DNA of 64,000 nt from Fen-1273 sp963837815. Lineage in GTDB: Bacteria > Bacteroidota > Ignavibacteria > UBA10030 > UBA6906. The translations under genes and the position numbers were made by a program. The stretch is taken from assembly GCA_963837815.1 (NCBI GenBank), contig CAWIOS010000013.1, forward strand, positions 558,001 through 622,000, read 5' to 3'. The first letter of the stretch is position 1. Every line of letters begins with the position of its first letter. Shown piece by piece: positions 18,010 through 26,874 of this stretch. Below the pieces are notes generated by a model. It saw nothing but the letters and a program-made list of their open reading frames with translations, was not told the origin of the DNA and made no database searches.

Positions 18010-18037
18010 GCGATGGTTCCTGCCGTCCGGATGTGAG

Positions 18038-19579
18038 TCAGGCGCGCCTGAGGCCCGCCAGATGCGTGAACAGCCACGTCCGCGATACCGGTGTCGCGAT
18101 GCCCACGACTCCGAGTGTCACCACGGACACGATGCCGAGGTTCACAAGCGTCATCAACTGCGTTGTCGAGCCGCCCGTGATGTACCTTCCCGCGCAGGCG
18201 ACGGCAAAGGCCGCGGCCAGCGGGGCGCTGACGTCCTGCAGGTACCAGCGCCATTTTTCGTTTCGCAGGAGCCTCAGGTGCATTATGGGAATTTCAACGA
18301 GGAACATGCCGATGTTGAGAACGAGCCACGAGACTGCCGCACCGGTTGCGCCGTAATGCGTCGTCATGTAGATGATGAGCGGTACGACAAGAATCACGGC
18401 TATCAACGTTTTGAAGAACGAGAGTCTGGTCCAGCCGAACGCCAGTTGGAGCGCATACGGGGGATTCATCAATCCGTTGATTGCCGTGCCGGAGATCAGG
18501 ATGCTGACAAGGAGATGGGTTCTCTCGGCGGTCTCCTGGTTTTGCGTCCAGAACAGGATGAGGTCGTACGAGTACAGCGCGATGATCACCGCGACGGGAA
18601 GTATCAGGACCGCCATGAACTGGGAACACTTGTGGTAGAGCCGGGCCAGTCCGTCCATGTCGCTGACGGACGCAAGCTGTATGAACCTGGGGTAAATGCT
18701 GAAGAACACGGGGGTAAAAAGGCGCGCAAGGCTTCCCGCCACCACGCTGGCCAGCATATAGTACCCGAACATCTCCAGCGGGAGCACCTTGCTGAGTATG
18801 ACTTTGTCGAGCTGGGTGAGAATTGTCGAAAAGATGGATATCCCGCTCATGCCGGCGGCAAACCGCCATGATTCTTTCAGAAGCCGTTTCTCAAATGCCG
18901 ATCGTTCCCCGCTCCGGGGGACGGAACGCCACAACGACACGGCAAGCGTGAAGGCATGGAGAATGCTGATCGCAATCTGCCAGAGAAAGAACGCCTGGAT
19001 CGTCGGAGACACGAGCCACAGGATCAGGACGGCGCCTCCGCCCCGCAGCGTGCTCATGCACACGTTGATCACGTTGAGCAAAACCTGTTTCTGCAGTCCC
19101 AGCAGCCCTCCGGAGTAAAACCCGATCGGCATCTGGAACACCATCAGGAATCCCATGATGAACAGCGCCTGCTCGACGGTCCCCGGAGACAGCTCCCCCG
19201 CCTTGACCCAGTGATGGGCGATGAACGGCGACGTCGAAACGACGGCGACCCCCACAATCAGGGCGACGCTCCAGTAGATGGTTTCGAGCGTGCGGACGAG
19301 ATTCCGCATTTCCTGTTCTTTGTCCGGCAGGGCTGAAAGACGCGCCATCCCTCGCGTAAGCGTGCTTCCCAGCCCGAGGTCCAGGAGGCCAAGCGTGATC
19401 TGCAGCGTGGAGAAAATCCCGATGAGCCCGTAGGATTCGATCCCCATGAACCTGATGTACAGGGGAACGAAGATCAACCCCATGAGCGCCTGCCACAATG
19501 TCCCCGCGAAATTGGCCGCAATGTTCCCCTTGAGCGAAACAGGGGAGCTCTGCGCGATTGTCGCCGGTCCGTCTCTCAT
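18038..19579 (-). CDS. Oligosaccharide flippase (MOP/Wzx-like), second copy
   Basis: A membrane protein of about 513 residues with 12-14 helices. IAANFAGTLWQALMGLIFVPLYIRFMGIESYGLIG is the classical Wzx N-terminus, followed by LGLLDLGLGSTLTRGMAR. It has little similarity to the flippase at 13463-14806. The ATG at 19579 is chosen; an in-frame GTG seven codons upstream at 19600 is possible and would leave 7 bp after wecB. It probably exports a second lipid-linked glycan. Confidence 0.9.
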   Translation of the reverse strand: MRDGPATIAQSSPVSLKGNIAANFAGTLWQALMGLIFVPLYIRFMGIESYGLIGIFSTLQITLGLLDLGLGSTLTRGMARLSALPDKEQEMRNLVRTLETIYWSVALIVGVAVVSTSPFIAHHWVKAGELSPGTVEQALFIMGFLMVFQMPIGFYSGGLLGLQKQVLLNVINVCMSTLRGGGAVLILWLVSPTIQAFFLWQIAISILHAFTLAVSLWRSVPRSGERSAFEKRLLKESWRFAAGMSGISIFSTILTQLDKVILSKVLPLEMFGYYMLASVVAGSLARLFTPVFFSIYPRFIQLASVSDMDGLARLYHKCSQFMAVLILPVAVIIALYSYDLILFWTQNQETAERTHLLVSILISGTAINGLMNPPYALQLAFGWTRLSFFKTLIAVILVVPLIIYMTTHYGATGAAVSWLVLNIGMFLVEIPIMHLRLLRNEKWRWYLQDVSAPLAAAFAVACAGRYITGGSTTQLMTLVNLGIVSVVTLGVVGIATPVSRTWLFTHLAGLRRA

Positions 19580-19607
19580 GCGCGTCTCTGTGCCGGACAC
19601 GGGCGGG

Positions 19608-20747
19608 TCAAGAATTCACGCGGAAGAAGGCGTCAAGCGCGCGGACAATCCGGCCGCTGGCTTTTCCGTCACCGTAGGGATTGTGTGCCCTGCTCATCCT
19701 GAGATATGCCTTCCGGTCCGTGAGAAGCCTCTCAACGTCATTGACAATCCTCCGGGAGGACGTGCCGACAAGGCGGACGGTCCCCGCCTTTACCGCTTCG
19801 GGCCGTTCCGTGTGGCTGCGCATCACGAGCACGGGCTTGCCCAGGGAGGGCGCTTCCTCCTGCACGCCGCCGGAATCCGTAAGGATCACCGAGCTGGCAT
19901 CCATGAGAAAAACGAACGGAAGATACGGTTGCGGGTCAAGAAGATGAACGTTGAAGAGGTGCCCCAGGAGGGCGCGGACGGGCTTCTGGACGTTCGGATT
20001 CAGGTGTACGGGGTACACAATCTCCACGTCCGGGTGCCGTTCCGCCACTGTCCGGATGGCACGACAGATGTTCAGGAATCCCTCTCCGAAGTTTTCTCTG
20101 CGGTGCCCCGTCACGAGTATCATCCGGGCGGAAAAATCGATCCCGGAGAACATGCGCGCAAACTTCGCGTGCGCCCGCCTGACTCCCGAACGGACATGAA
20201 ACAGCGCGTCGATGACCGTGTTCCCCGTAACAACGATGCTGCCGGGGGCGATTCCCTCGCGGAGCAGGTTCCTCCGCGATTGTTCCGTCGGGGCGAAATG
20301 CAGGTCCGCCAGGTGGCTCGCGAGGACGCGGTTGATTTCCTCGGGAAAGGGGCTCCGCTTGTTCCATGTGCGGAGTCCCGCCTCGACGTGCCCCACCGGT
20401 ACGCCCGCGTAGAACGCGGCCAGCGCCGCCGCCATGACCGTCGTCGTGTCGCCCTGCACGAGCATGATGTCCGGCCTCTCCCGTTCGAGAACGCCTTTCA
20501 TGCCCAGGAGGACGCGCGACGTGACGTCTTCCAGGGACTGTCCCGTCCGCATGATGTCCAGATCGTGGTGCGTCCTGATCCTGAAAAGGGTGAGCACCTG
20601 GTCGAGCATTTCCCTGTGCTGGGCCGTGACGCAGATGCGGGTTGCATACCGTTTCGGAGACGCCTGGAGCCGTTGTATGACGGGCGCCAGCTTGATCGCC
20701 TCGGGGCGCGTGCCGAAGACAACCAGTATCCTCTTCCGGCGTGTCAC
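19608..20747 (-). CDS. wecB: UDP-N-acetylglucosamine 2-epimerase, non-hydrolysing
   Basis: Converts UDP-GlcNAc to UDP-ManNAc, a precursor for surface glycans. The 379-residue cytosolic enzyme has VVFGTRPEAIKLAPVI, VTAQHREMLDQVL, LVQGDTTTVMAAALAAFY, VGHVEAGLRTWNKRSPFPEE and LTDSGGVQEEAPSLGKPVLV, the full set of family signatures. The start is GTG and its first base pairs overlap the stop of the CNNM gene (GTGA), so translation of the two is probably coupled. This places ManNAc or a derivative in the glycan built by the genes downstream. Confidence 0.96.
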   Translation of the reverse strand: MTRRKRILVVFGTRPEAIKLAPVIQRLQASPKRYATRICVTAQHREMLDQVLTLFRIRTHHDLDIMRTGQSLEDVTSRVLLGMKGVLERERPDIMLVQGDTTTVMAAALAAFYAGVPVGHVEAGLRTWNKRSPFPEEINRVLASHLADLHFAPTEQSRRNLLREGIAPGSIVVTGNTVIDALFHVRSGVRRAHAKFARMFSGIDFSARMILVTGHRRENFGEGFLNICRAIRTVAERHPDVEIVYPVHLNPNVQKPVRALLGHLFNVHLLDPQPYLPFVFLMDASSVILTDSGGVQEEAPSLGKPVLVMRSHTERPEAVKAGTVRLVGTSSRRIVNDVERLLTDRKAYLRMSRAHNPYGDGKASGRIVRALDAFFRVNS

Positions 20748-22081
20748 TGGCGGTCCCGGGGGATGACGGTGGGGAGAACATCTGCGTCGCGCTTGCGGAC
20801 TTTCACCTGGCGGATCCGGCGCTGGCTTTTCTTCATGACTGTGAAGGAGAGGTTGTCATGAAGGATCTCTTCCCCGATCTCCGGAATCCTCCCGGAAAGC
20901 TTCTGAAGAAGGCCGCCGACGGTTTCATAATCCTCGGCCGGCGGAATCTCGGCGGCAAAGCGCTCGTTGAATTCTCTGACGGGCATGCGCGCGTTGACAA
21001 GGTACGTCCCGTCCGCGGACTGTTCGACGTCTTTCAGATCCTCGTCGTATTCATCGTGGATTTCTCCAACGATTTCTTCCAGGATGTCCTCCATTGTGAT
21101 GATGCCGGAGGTCCCCCCGAATTCGTCGATCACGATCGCGATGTGGATCTTCCGCTGCTGCAGCTCGCGCATAAGCTGGCTGATCTTCTTCGTCTCGGGG
21201 ACGAAATATGCCGGCCGGATCACGTCCTGCAGGATGATAAGATCACGGTATTCCATCAGGCCGAGGAGGTCCTTCGTGTAGACGACCCCGATGATGTTGT
21301 CAATCGTCCCCCGGTAGACCGGCATCCGGGAATACCCTTCCTCGAGGACCGTCTTGATGATTCGTTCGCGTGACATGTCCACTCTGAGCGCGACGACGTC
21401 CGGCCTGGGAATCATGACCTCCTTCGCCGTCGTGTCCGTGAACTCGAAGATGCTCCCGATGAGCTCCTGTTCCGTCTTGTCGATGACGCCCCTGCGGGTT
21501 CCCTCCTCGAGGATGAGCTTGAACTCTTCTTCGGAGATGCCGGACTCCCCCGCGGTCTGATGATGCCTGAGCGGGAGAAGAAGCGCGTTGCTGGCCACGG
21601 TGAGAACCATTGCAGGATAGCGGAACGCCTTCTCGAACATCCGGATGGCGGGAGCCACACGGAGAGCGACGCTGTCGGCCGAACGGAGGGCGAGAGACTT
21701 CGGCAGGAGTTCCCCGAAGACAACAACAAGGAACCCTATCGAGACAACGATAATGCTCAGTGAAAGCCATCCGCTGGAATCACGGACCCAGGAGATGCTG
21801 AAGTCGGAAAGGGACGGGACGAGGTGTTGTGAACCGAGGATCGCGCCCAGGCCGGACGCCAGGATCAGGGAGAAAACGATCCCGATATGCACCGTTGCGA
21901 GAAAGCGCTCGGGAGCTTCCTTGAACCCGAGGACGAGAAGCGCCCTCCGCTCTCCCTCGTCGGCGAGCGCGCGCATTCGGCTCTTCCTGCTCGAAAGCAC
22001 CGCGACCTCGCTGGCGGAAAAGAATCCAACGATGGCGATCAGGAGGAGAACGCCCAGAATCTCGATCCAGAGGGTATCCAT
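20744..22081 (-). CDS. CNNM/CorC-type membrane protein with CBS domains (hemolysin C family)
   Basis: A 445-residue protein. Residues 1-200 form the CNNM transmembrane domain (ILGVLLLIAIVGFFSASEVAVLSSRKSRM start, VFGELLPKSLALRSADSVAL). Residues 205-340 form a CBS pair (MIPRPDVVALRVDMSRERII, GVVYTKDLLGLM), and the C-terminus is the CorC_HlyC domain (VIDEFGGTSGIITMEDILEEIVGEI). The family covers magnesium/cobalt export-linked proteins, and Bacteroidota relatives include the gliding protein GldE. The ion is not readable from sequence. It lies 21 bp after nuoI. Confidence 0.92.
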   Translation of the reverse strand: MDTLWIEILGVLLLIAIVGFFSASEVAVLSSRKSRMRALADEGERRALLVLGFKEAPERFLATVHIGIVFSLILASGLGAILGSQHLVPSLSDFSISWVRDSSGWLSLSIIVVSIGFLVVVFGELLPKSLALRSADSVALRVAPAIRMFEKAFRYPAMVLTVASNALLLPLRHHQTAGESGISEEEFKLILEEGTRRGVIDKTEQELIGSIFEFTDTTAKEVMIPRPDVVALRVDMSRERIIKTVLEEGYSRMPVYRGTIDNIIGVVYTKDLLGLMEYRDLIILQDVIRPAYFVPETKKISQLMRELQQRKIHIAIVIDEFGGTSGIITMEDILEEIVGEIHDEYDEDLKDVEQSADGTYLVNARMPVREFNERFAAEIPPAEDYETVGGLLQKLSGRIPEIGEEILHDNLSFTVMKKSQRRIRQVKVRKRDADVLPTVIPRDRQ

Positions 22082-22102
22082 CAGGCCCGCATTGGGGTAG
22101 TG

Positions 22103-22615
22103 TTATCTCGCCCGACGGAGGAACTCGAGACGTGTCTTTAGCCGGTCGGTGGACATCAGAAGCTTCTCCTTGCCGAAGATCGCATGCTCGGTGTTCCGGA
22201 AGACAAGCTCATATTCGTCGCTCATGATTATCGCTTCCTCCGGACATGCTTCCTCGCAGAATCCGCAGAATATGCACCGCAGCATGTTGATCTCGAACCT
22301 GACGGGATATCTCTCCTTCGGAAGCTCGGTCTCCGACGCCTGGACTTCGATGGCAAGGGCGGGACACACGCGCGCGCAGAGGCCGCACGCCACGCACCGT
22401 TCGACGCCGTCTTCCTCCACGAGAACGGGGCGCCCGCGGAACGACGCCGGGGGGTTCCATCGTTCCTCGGGATACTGCCGGGTGAATTTCGGGCGGAAGA
22501 CCTGTCTCAGCGTGAGCACAAGACCCTTGGCGATCTCCAGGATGTACATCCTCTGGAGAAACGTAAGATCCTTGCCGCGGATCTGCTTCACCTTGTCGTC
22601 TTTCGAGTTCACCAT
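22103..22615 (-). CDS. nuoI: NADH-quinone oxidoreductase subunit I
   Basis: Peripheral arm subunit of complex I that holds clusters N6a and N6b. The 170-residue protein has two 4Fe-4S motifs, CVACGLCARVCP and CIFCGFCEEACP, each closed by a Pro after the fourth Cys. The N-terminal segment RMYILEIAKGLVLTLRQVF is the amphipathic anchor to the membrane arm. It follows nuoH by 36 bp, but the usual nuoJKLMN do not follow; the next gene is a CNNM transporter. Confidence 0.96.
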   Translation of the reverse strand: MVNSKDDKVKQIRGKDLTFLQRMYILEIAKGLVLTLRQVFRPKFTRQYPEERWNPPASFRGRPVLVEEDGVERCVACGLCARVCPALAIEVQASETELPKERYPVRFEINMLRCIFCGFCEEACPEEAIIMSDEYELVFRNTEHAIFGKEKLLMSTDRLKTRLEFLRRAR

Positions 22616-22651
22616 TCGGCACCGGTCTCCTTCATTTCGGCACTGTCACCC

Positions 22652-23671
22652 TCAGCGGAGGAAGAGCAGCCAGGTTCCCGTGACAGCGATATTCAGAAGG
22701 GAAAGGGGCAGCATGACCTTCCAGCCCAGGTTCATCAGTTGATCGTACCTGAACCGCGGTATGGTCCAGCGAATCCACATATAGAACACGAGCACGAATC
22801 CCACCTTGAGAACGAACGCGGCGACCTGGATCAGGCTCACCGCCGTCGAAGGGAGCCCCGATTCCGTGAGAAACGGGACCTGCCAGCCTCCGAGAAAGAG
22901 CGTCACAATGAGCGCGCTCGAGGTGATCATGTTCGCGTATTCAGCAAGGAAGAACGTGCCGAATTTCATTCCGCTGTATTCCGTGTGATACCCCCCGACG
23001 AGCTCCGGCTCGGCCTCGGGCAGGTCGAACGGGAGCCGGTTTGTCTCGGCGAACGAAGCCACGACGAAGGTGATGAAACCGATCGGCATCCGCCAGAAAT
23101 TCCAGTACATGCCGTTCTGCAGCTCCACGATCCTGTCGAGACGGAGGGTTCCCGCCACCATGATCACGGCGACGACCGAGAGCCCCATCGAGAGTTCGTA
23201 GCTTATCATCTGCGCCGACGAACGCAGCCCGCCGAGAAGAGAATACTTGTTGTTTGAGGACCAGCCGCTCAGCGTTACCCCGTACACGCCCATGGAGGTC
23301 ATTGCGAGAATGTAGAGAACCCCGACGTTGACGTCCGCGATCATGAGCTTCACGTCTGTTCCGAAGACCGTGATGCGGTCTCCAAACGGGATCACGGCGA
23401 ACGTCGTCATCGCAACCGTTATCGAGATGATGGGCGCCAGGGCGTGTATCGCCCTGTTCGCCTGGAACGGCACGATGTCTTCCTTTATGAAGAGCTTCAG
23501 GACGTCTGCGGGCGCCTGGAGAAGACCCCATGGCCCCACCCTGTTCGGTCCGATCCTATTCTGGATGAACGCGCTGATCCGCCGCTCCGCATAGACGAGG
23601 TTGGCAACCGTGGTGAGTATGATGAGGACCACCAGGACGATTTTGACGGTCGAGATGACGATGAATTCCAT
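22652..23671 (-). CDS. nuoH: NADH-quinone oxidoreductase subunit H
   Basis: Membrane subunit that forms the quinone chamber of complex I with the peripheral arm. The 339-residue protein has about eight or nine helices and the conserved loops AERRISAFIQNRIGPNRVGP, GLLQAPADVLKLFIKEDI, FAETNRLPFDLPEAEPELVGGYHTEYSGM and FLGGW. It is complete and of normal length. It sits between nuoG and nuoI in the usual order. Confidence 0.97.
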   Translation of the reverse strand: MEFIVISTVKIVLVVLIILTTVANLVYAERRISAFIQNRIGPNRVGPWGLLQAPADVLKLFIKEDIVPFQANRAIHALAPIISITVAMTTFAVIPFGDRITVFGTDVKLMIADVNVGVLYILAMTSMGVYGVTLSGWSSNNKYSLLGGLRSSAQMISYELSMGLSVVAVIMVAGTLRLDRIVELQNGMYWNFWRMPIGFITFVVASFAETNRLPFDLPEAEPELVGGYHTEYSGMKFGTFFLAEYANMITSSALIVTLFLGGWQVPFLTESGLPSTAVSLIQVAAFVLKVGFVLVFYMWIRWTIPRFRYDQLMNLGWKVMLPLSLLNIAVTGTWLLFLR

Positions 23672-23719
23672 GGGACTCTTGATCTGATTGTACGTCCCCG
23701 CCTCAACAGGGCGGGCGCG

Positions 23720-25405
23720 TTACGCGGGCTGGTGAACCCGCATTTCCCTGCCGGCTTTCAACAGCATTCCCTTGTTCCCGATCCTGCGGTACGACATCCC
23801 GTTGAACGCGTCGACGTGAGACGCGATGTCCGCAAACACGTCTTCTGCTGTCTGATACCTGAACCTGGCCCCCATAAGGAGGGCGATCCCGGCGATGATC
23901 CGCCACGTCGGGCGTGCGTCCCTCTTGGCCCCCTTCGCCCACCGGTCAAACTGCGATCCCAGCTTGTCGAGCCGGCTCATCGCAAACCCGTCCAGGGCAC
24001 GGTCCTGCTCGAGAGTTGCCACGGAGGGGCGGATGCGCTGCACGCGTCCCTGGAGGTTTGTGAACGTCCCGTTCTTCTCCGCATACGTTGACGTGGGAAG
24101 GACGATGTCGGCAAGCCGCGTGGTCTCGTTCTCCACGGAAGCAAGGACCACGAGAAATTCCAGGCGCGAGAGAATTTGCGCCGTTTCGGCGTCGGCGGCG
24201 AGATTGTCATCGACGAGGATCAGGGACTTGATGGATCCTTCCCGTACTCCGCGGACAATGGCCTCGACGTTTGACCCGTGTTCCCCCGGCAGCAGCCCGA
24301 CTTCCACCGCGCCGCGTGTATTCGGCGTTCTGTCCGAAGAGATCAGCAGCCTGTCTTCCTGCCCCGGTGCCGTGTGACGCTTGAAATCCAGGTTCCGCGT
24401 CTGGAGGACTTCGCGCGCAAACCGCTGGAGGGCGTAATTGTCCTCGTTCGTATCGAACGCCGATCCGATGACGGCGATTTCCCCCTTGCGGAACGACTTG
24501 AGCTCGGAGGAGACGCGGACGACCGCTTCATCCCAGCCCACCTCAACGATCCCGGTATCCTTCCTCATGAGCGGGCCGCGGATCCGCGTGTCAGAGTTTA
24601 CCTGCCGCAGCGTCTCAAGCCTTCCCCAGTCGCACATCCAGGACTGGTTCACCTCGGGGTTGTGCCTGGGGGTCTGCCTGAGGATCTCGTTGTTTCTCAC
24701 CCAGGTGTTCATGTTGCAGCCCCGTGCACATCCCGGGCAGATCGTCTCTGTTGCGGACATTTCCCAGACGCGCGCCTTGAAACGGAAATCGCGGCTTGTC
24801 AGCGCCCCCACCGGGCAGATGTCGATCACGTTCATCGAGTATGGGTTATCCAGTTTCTCCCCGGGAAACGTCGTCAGCTCGACATGGTCTCCCCGCTGTG
24901 TAAACGTCAGCTGGGGTTTGCCGGCGATCTCGTCGCAGAATCGGACGCATCGGGAGCACATGATGCACCGCTCAGTATCGAGCATCACGTGCGGACCAAG
25001 TTCGACCCGTTTGGGCTTGTGGACCTTCTCCTCCTCAAACCGGCTGTAGCCGATGCTGTGGGTATAGGCATAGTCCTGGAGCTTGCATTCTCCCGCCTCG
25101 TCGCAGATGGGACAATCCAGCGGATGATTGATGAGGAGGAACTCCATGACCGCCTGGCGGGCCTGTACCACGCGCGGGCTCTTCGTCTGAACGACCATCC
25201 CGTCCGCCACCTGCGTCGAACACGCGATGACGAGCTTGGGCATCTTCTCCACTTCCACGAGGCACATGCGGCAATTGCCCGCGACGGAGAGCTGCGGATG
25301 CCAGCAGAAGTGCGGAATGTCGATGCCGTTGTTCCGCGCCGCCTGAATGATCGTCAGGTTGTTCTCGACCTCGAGCGCGTTGCCGTCTATGGTGATCGTC
25401 GCCAT
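23720..25405 (-). CDS. nuoG: NADH-quinone oxidoreductase subunit G
   Basis: Electron-transfer subunit of complex I. N-terminal 2Fe-2S ligands are in FCWHPQLSVAGNCRMCLVEV and the later ACSTQV. The His-Cys cluster is in HPLDCPICDEAGECKLQDYA and a 4Fe-4S cluster in CIMCSRCVRFCDE with CPVGALTSRDFR. A fourth site CPGCARGCN...MCDWGR starts the molybdopterin-like domain, which is short. Total length is 561 residues against about 900 in E. coli, as in other short NuoG proteins. It lies 13 bp after the aminotransferase gene; nuoE and nuoF are not nearby. Confidence 0.95.
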   Translation of the reverse strand: MATITIDGNALEVENNLTIIQAARNNGIDIPHFCWHPQLSVAGNCRMCLVEVEKMPKLVIACSTQVADGMVVQTKSPRVVQARQAVMEFLLINHPLDCPICDEAGECKLQDYAYTHSIGYSRFEEEKVHKPKRVELGPHVMLDTERCIMCSRCVRFCDEIAGKPQLTFTQRGDHVELTTFPGEKLDNPYSMNVIDICPVGALTSRDFRFKARVWEMSATETICPGCARGCNMNTWVRNNEILRQTPRHNPEVNQSWMCDWGRLETLRQVNSDTRIRGPLMRKDTGIVEVGWDEAVVRVSSELKSFRKGEIAVIGSAFDTNEDNYALQRFAREVLQTRNLDFKRHTAPGQEDRLLISSDRTPNTRGAVEVGLLPGEHGSNVEAIVRGVREGSIKSLILVDDNLAADAETAQILSRLEFLVVLASVENETTRLADIVLPTSTYAEKNGTFTNLQGRVQRIRPSVATLEQDRALDGFAMSRLDKLGSQFDRWAKGAKRDARPTWRIIAGIALLMGARFRYQTAEDVFADIASHVDAFNGMSYRRIGNKGMLLKAGREMRVHQPA

Positions 25406-25418
25406 GCCTGTCCCCTGT

Positions 25419-26843
25419 TCACGCCTCCGTCAGTTCCCGGACGTATCGCTGGTGAAATTTCCTGAGTTTGACAACAAGCTGCTCTATTTCGTCCTTCGGC
25501 GGAAGGAACGTCGTCCTGAAATGAAGCGTCCCCGGCGCCTGGCCGAACCCGCTTCCCTGCACGACGCATATTCCCGTTTCCTCGAGAAGAGCAAGACAGT
25601 AATCGGTGTCCCGTTCCTCCTCGTACGCCGCGCGCCGTTCTCCCGTCAGGACCGGCGCATTGTCCCTTTCAGGCAGTTCAAACCGGACGAACGCATACAT
25701 CGCACCCCGGGGAATCTCGACGGACATTCCTTCGATGGCGTTAATCCCGTTCCCCAGGATCTCCGCCTTCGCCTTGAGATCCGCAAGGACGCCCTCCCTC
25801 TCGCGCTGGTACAGGAGGTAGCTTTCATCTCCCGCAGAAGGAGGCGCAACCATCATGTAGGTGGCAATCTGTCCCACGATGTTCGCGCACAGGCTGATCG
25901 ACTGCAATTTGACGAATTCGGCAAGCACATCGTCCGGCAGATTCCGGAGCTCGAGGTACCCCCCCCGGTGGCCGCATTCGCCGAGAAACCCTTTCGAGAC
26001 GGAGTGAAGGCTGAAGAGCGACACGTCCCGCTCCTGCATGCCCCACATCACCCTGGCAAATGATTGAAACGAAAGGGCCGAATCGTACACGTTTTCCTGG
26101 TACACCTCATCGGCAATGATCGCGAGCCCGTGTTTCCGCGCAAAGCCGATCACCATCCGTATGTTTTCCGCCGAAAGAACCGCCCCCGTCGGATTCCCGG
26201 GATTGATGACGACGATTCCCACCGGGTTCACCCCCTCCCCCCTCGCCTTCGCCAGGCTGTCGTTCAGCGACTCTTCACTGAGCTGCCATCCCGACTTCTC
26301 GTCAAGGTAATAGCCGACCTGTTTCCCCCCGTACAGCGAGAGGGATGCACTGTACAGCGGATACTGGGGGATCGGGATCATGAACCCGTCCGACGGTGAC
26401 CGGAGGAGTGCCGTCAGAACGGCCTGGGCTCCCTTGCTGGCCCCGTCCGTCAGAATCACATGATCCCTGTCCGCCGGGATCCCGTCCCGGCGCGTAATGA
26501 AATCGGCGACCGCCTGACGAATGAACGGAATGCCCGGGCTCTGGCTGTACGCCCCCGTTCCATGCGGGTGCCTCTCGAGAATCGCGCCGGCCCTCATGAC
26601 AATGTCGCCGGGGTACAGTCGTAACGTTTCCGGATGTTTGAGAAGTTCTGGATACTCCACGAGGCTCAGGAGCTGGCGCAGAAACGTCAGGGGCTTCTGC
26701 TTGAGCGCCTGTGGATTGCCGATATTGCAGTATGTGATCTTACGCCCCTGTTCCTCGAGCTGCTGGGCCCTGAGAACAATCGGCCCCCGCACGGCATACT
26801 CGGCGGTGAGCAACCGGGGATTCAAAGCGTCTCTCGACAACAT
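25419..26843 (-). CDS. PLP-dependent aminotransferase, alanine aminotransferase type
   Basis: A 474-residue fold-type I aminotransferase. The N-terminal region with YCNIGNPQALKQKPLTFLRQ, the SPGIPFIRQAVADFI segment and ILTDGASKGAQAVL match the eukaryote-like alanine aminotransferase group. The PLP lysine is in SLHSVSKGFLGECGHRGGY, and IVVINPGNPTGAVLS carries the substrate-side Asn. The reaction is probably alanine plus 2-oxoglutarate to pyruvate plus glutamate. It stands between an M16 protease (31 bp) and nuoG (13 bp) in one transcription unit, which could couple amino acid use to respiration (inference). Confidence 0.9.
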   Translation of the reverse strand: MLSRDALNPRLLTAEYAVRGPIVLRAQQLEEQGRKITYCNIGNPQALKQKPLTFLRQLLSLVEYPELLKHPETLRLYPGDIVMRAGAILERHPHGTGAYSQSPGIPFIRQAVADFITRRDGIPADRDHVILTDGASKGAQAVLTALLRSPSDGFMIPIPQYPLYSASLSLYGGKQVGYYLDEKSGWQLSEESLNDSLAKARGEGVNPVGIVVINPGNPTGAVLSAENIRMVIGFARKHGLAIIADEVYQENVYDSALSFQSFARVMWGMQERDVSLFSLHSVSKGFLGECGHRGGYLELRNLPDDVLAEFVKLQSISLCANIVGQIATYMMVAPPSAGDESYLLYQREREGVLADLKAKAEILGNGINAIEGMSVEIPRGAMYAFVRFELPERDNAPVLTGERRAAYEEERDTDYCLALLEETGICVVQGSGFGQAPGTLHFRTTFLPPKDEIEQLVVKLRKFHQRYVRELTEA

Positions 26844-26874
26844 GGCAGCACAGTCTTTGAGGATGTTCCGTGAA

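Noticed and set aside
19446..20861. 471-codon open frame opposite wecB
   Set aside because: Runs antisense across wecB and its neighbours and shows no family motif.
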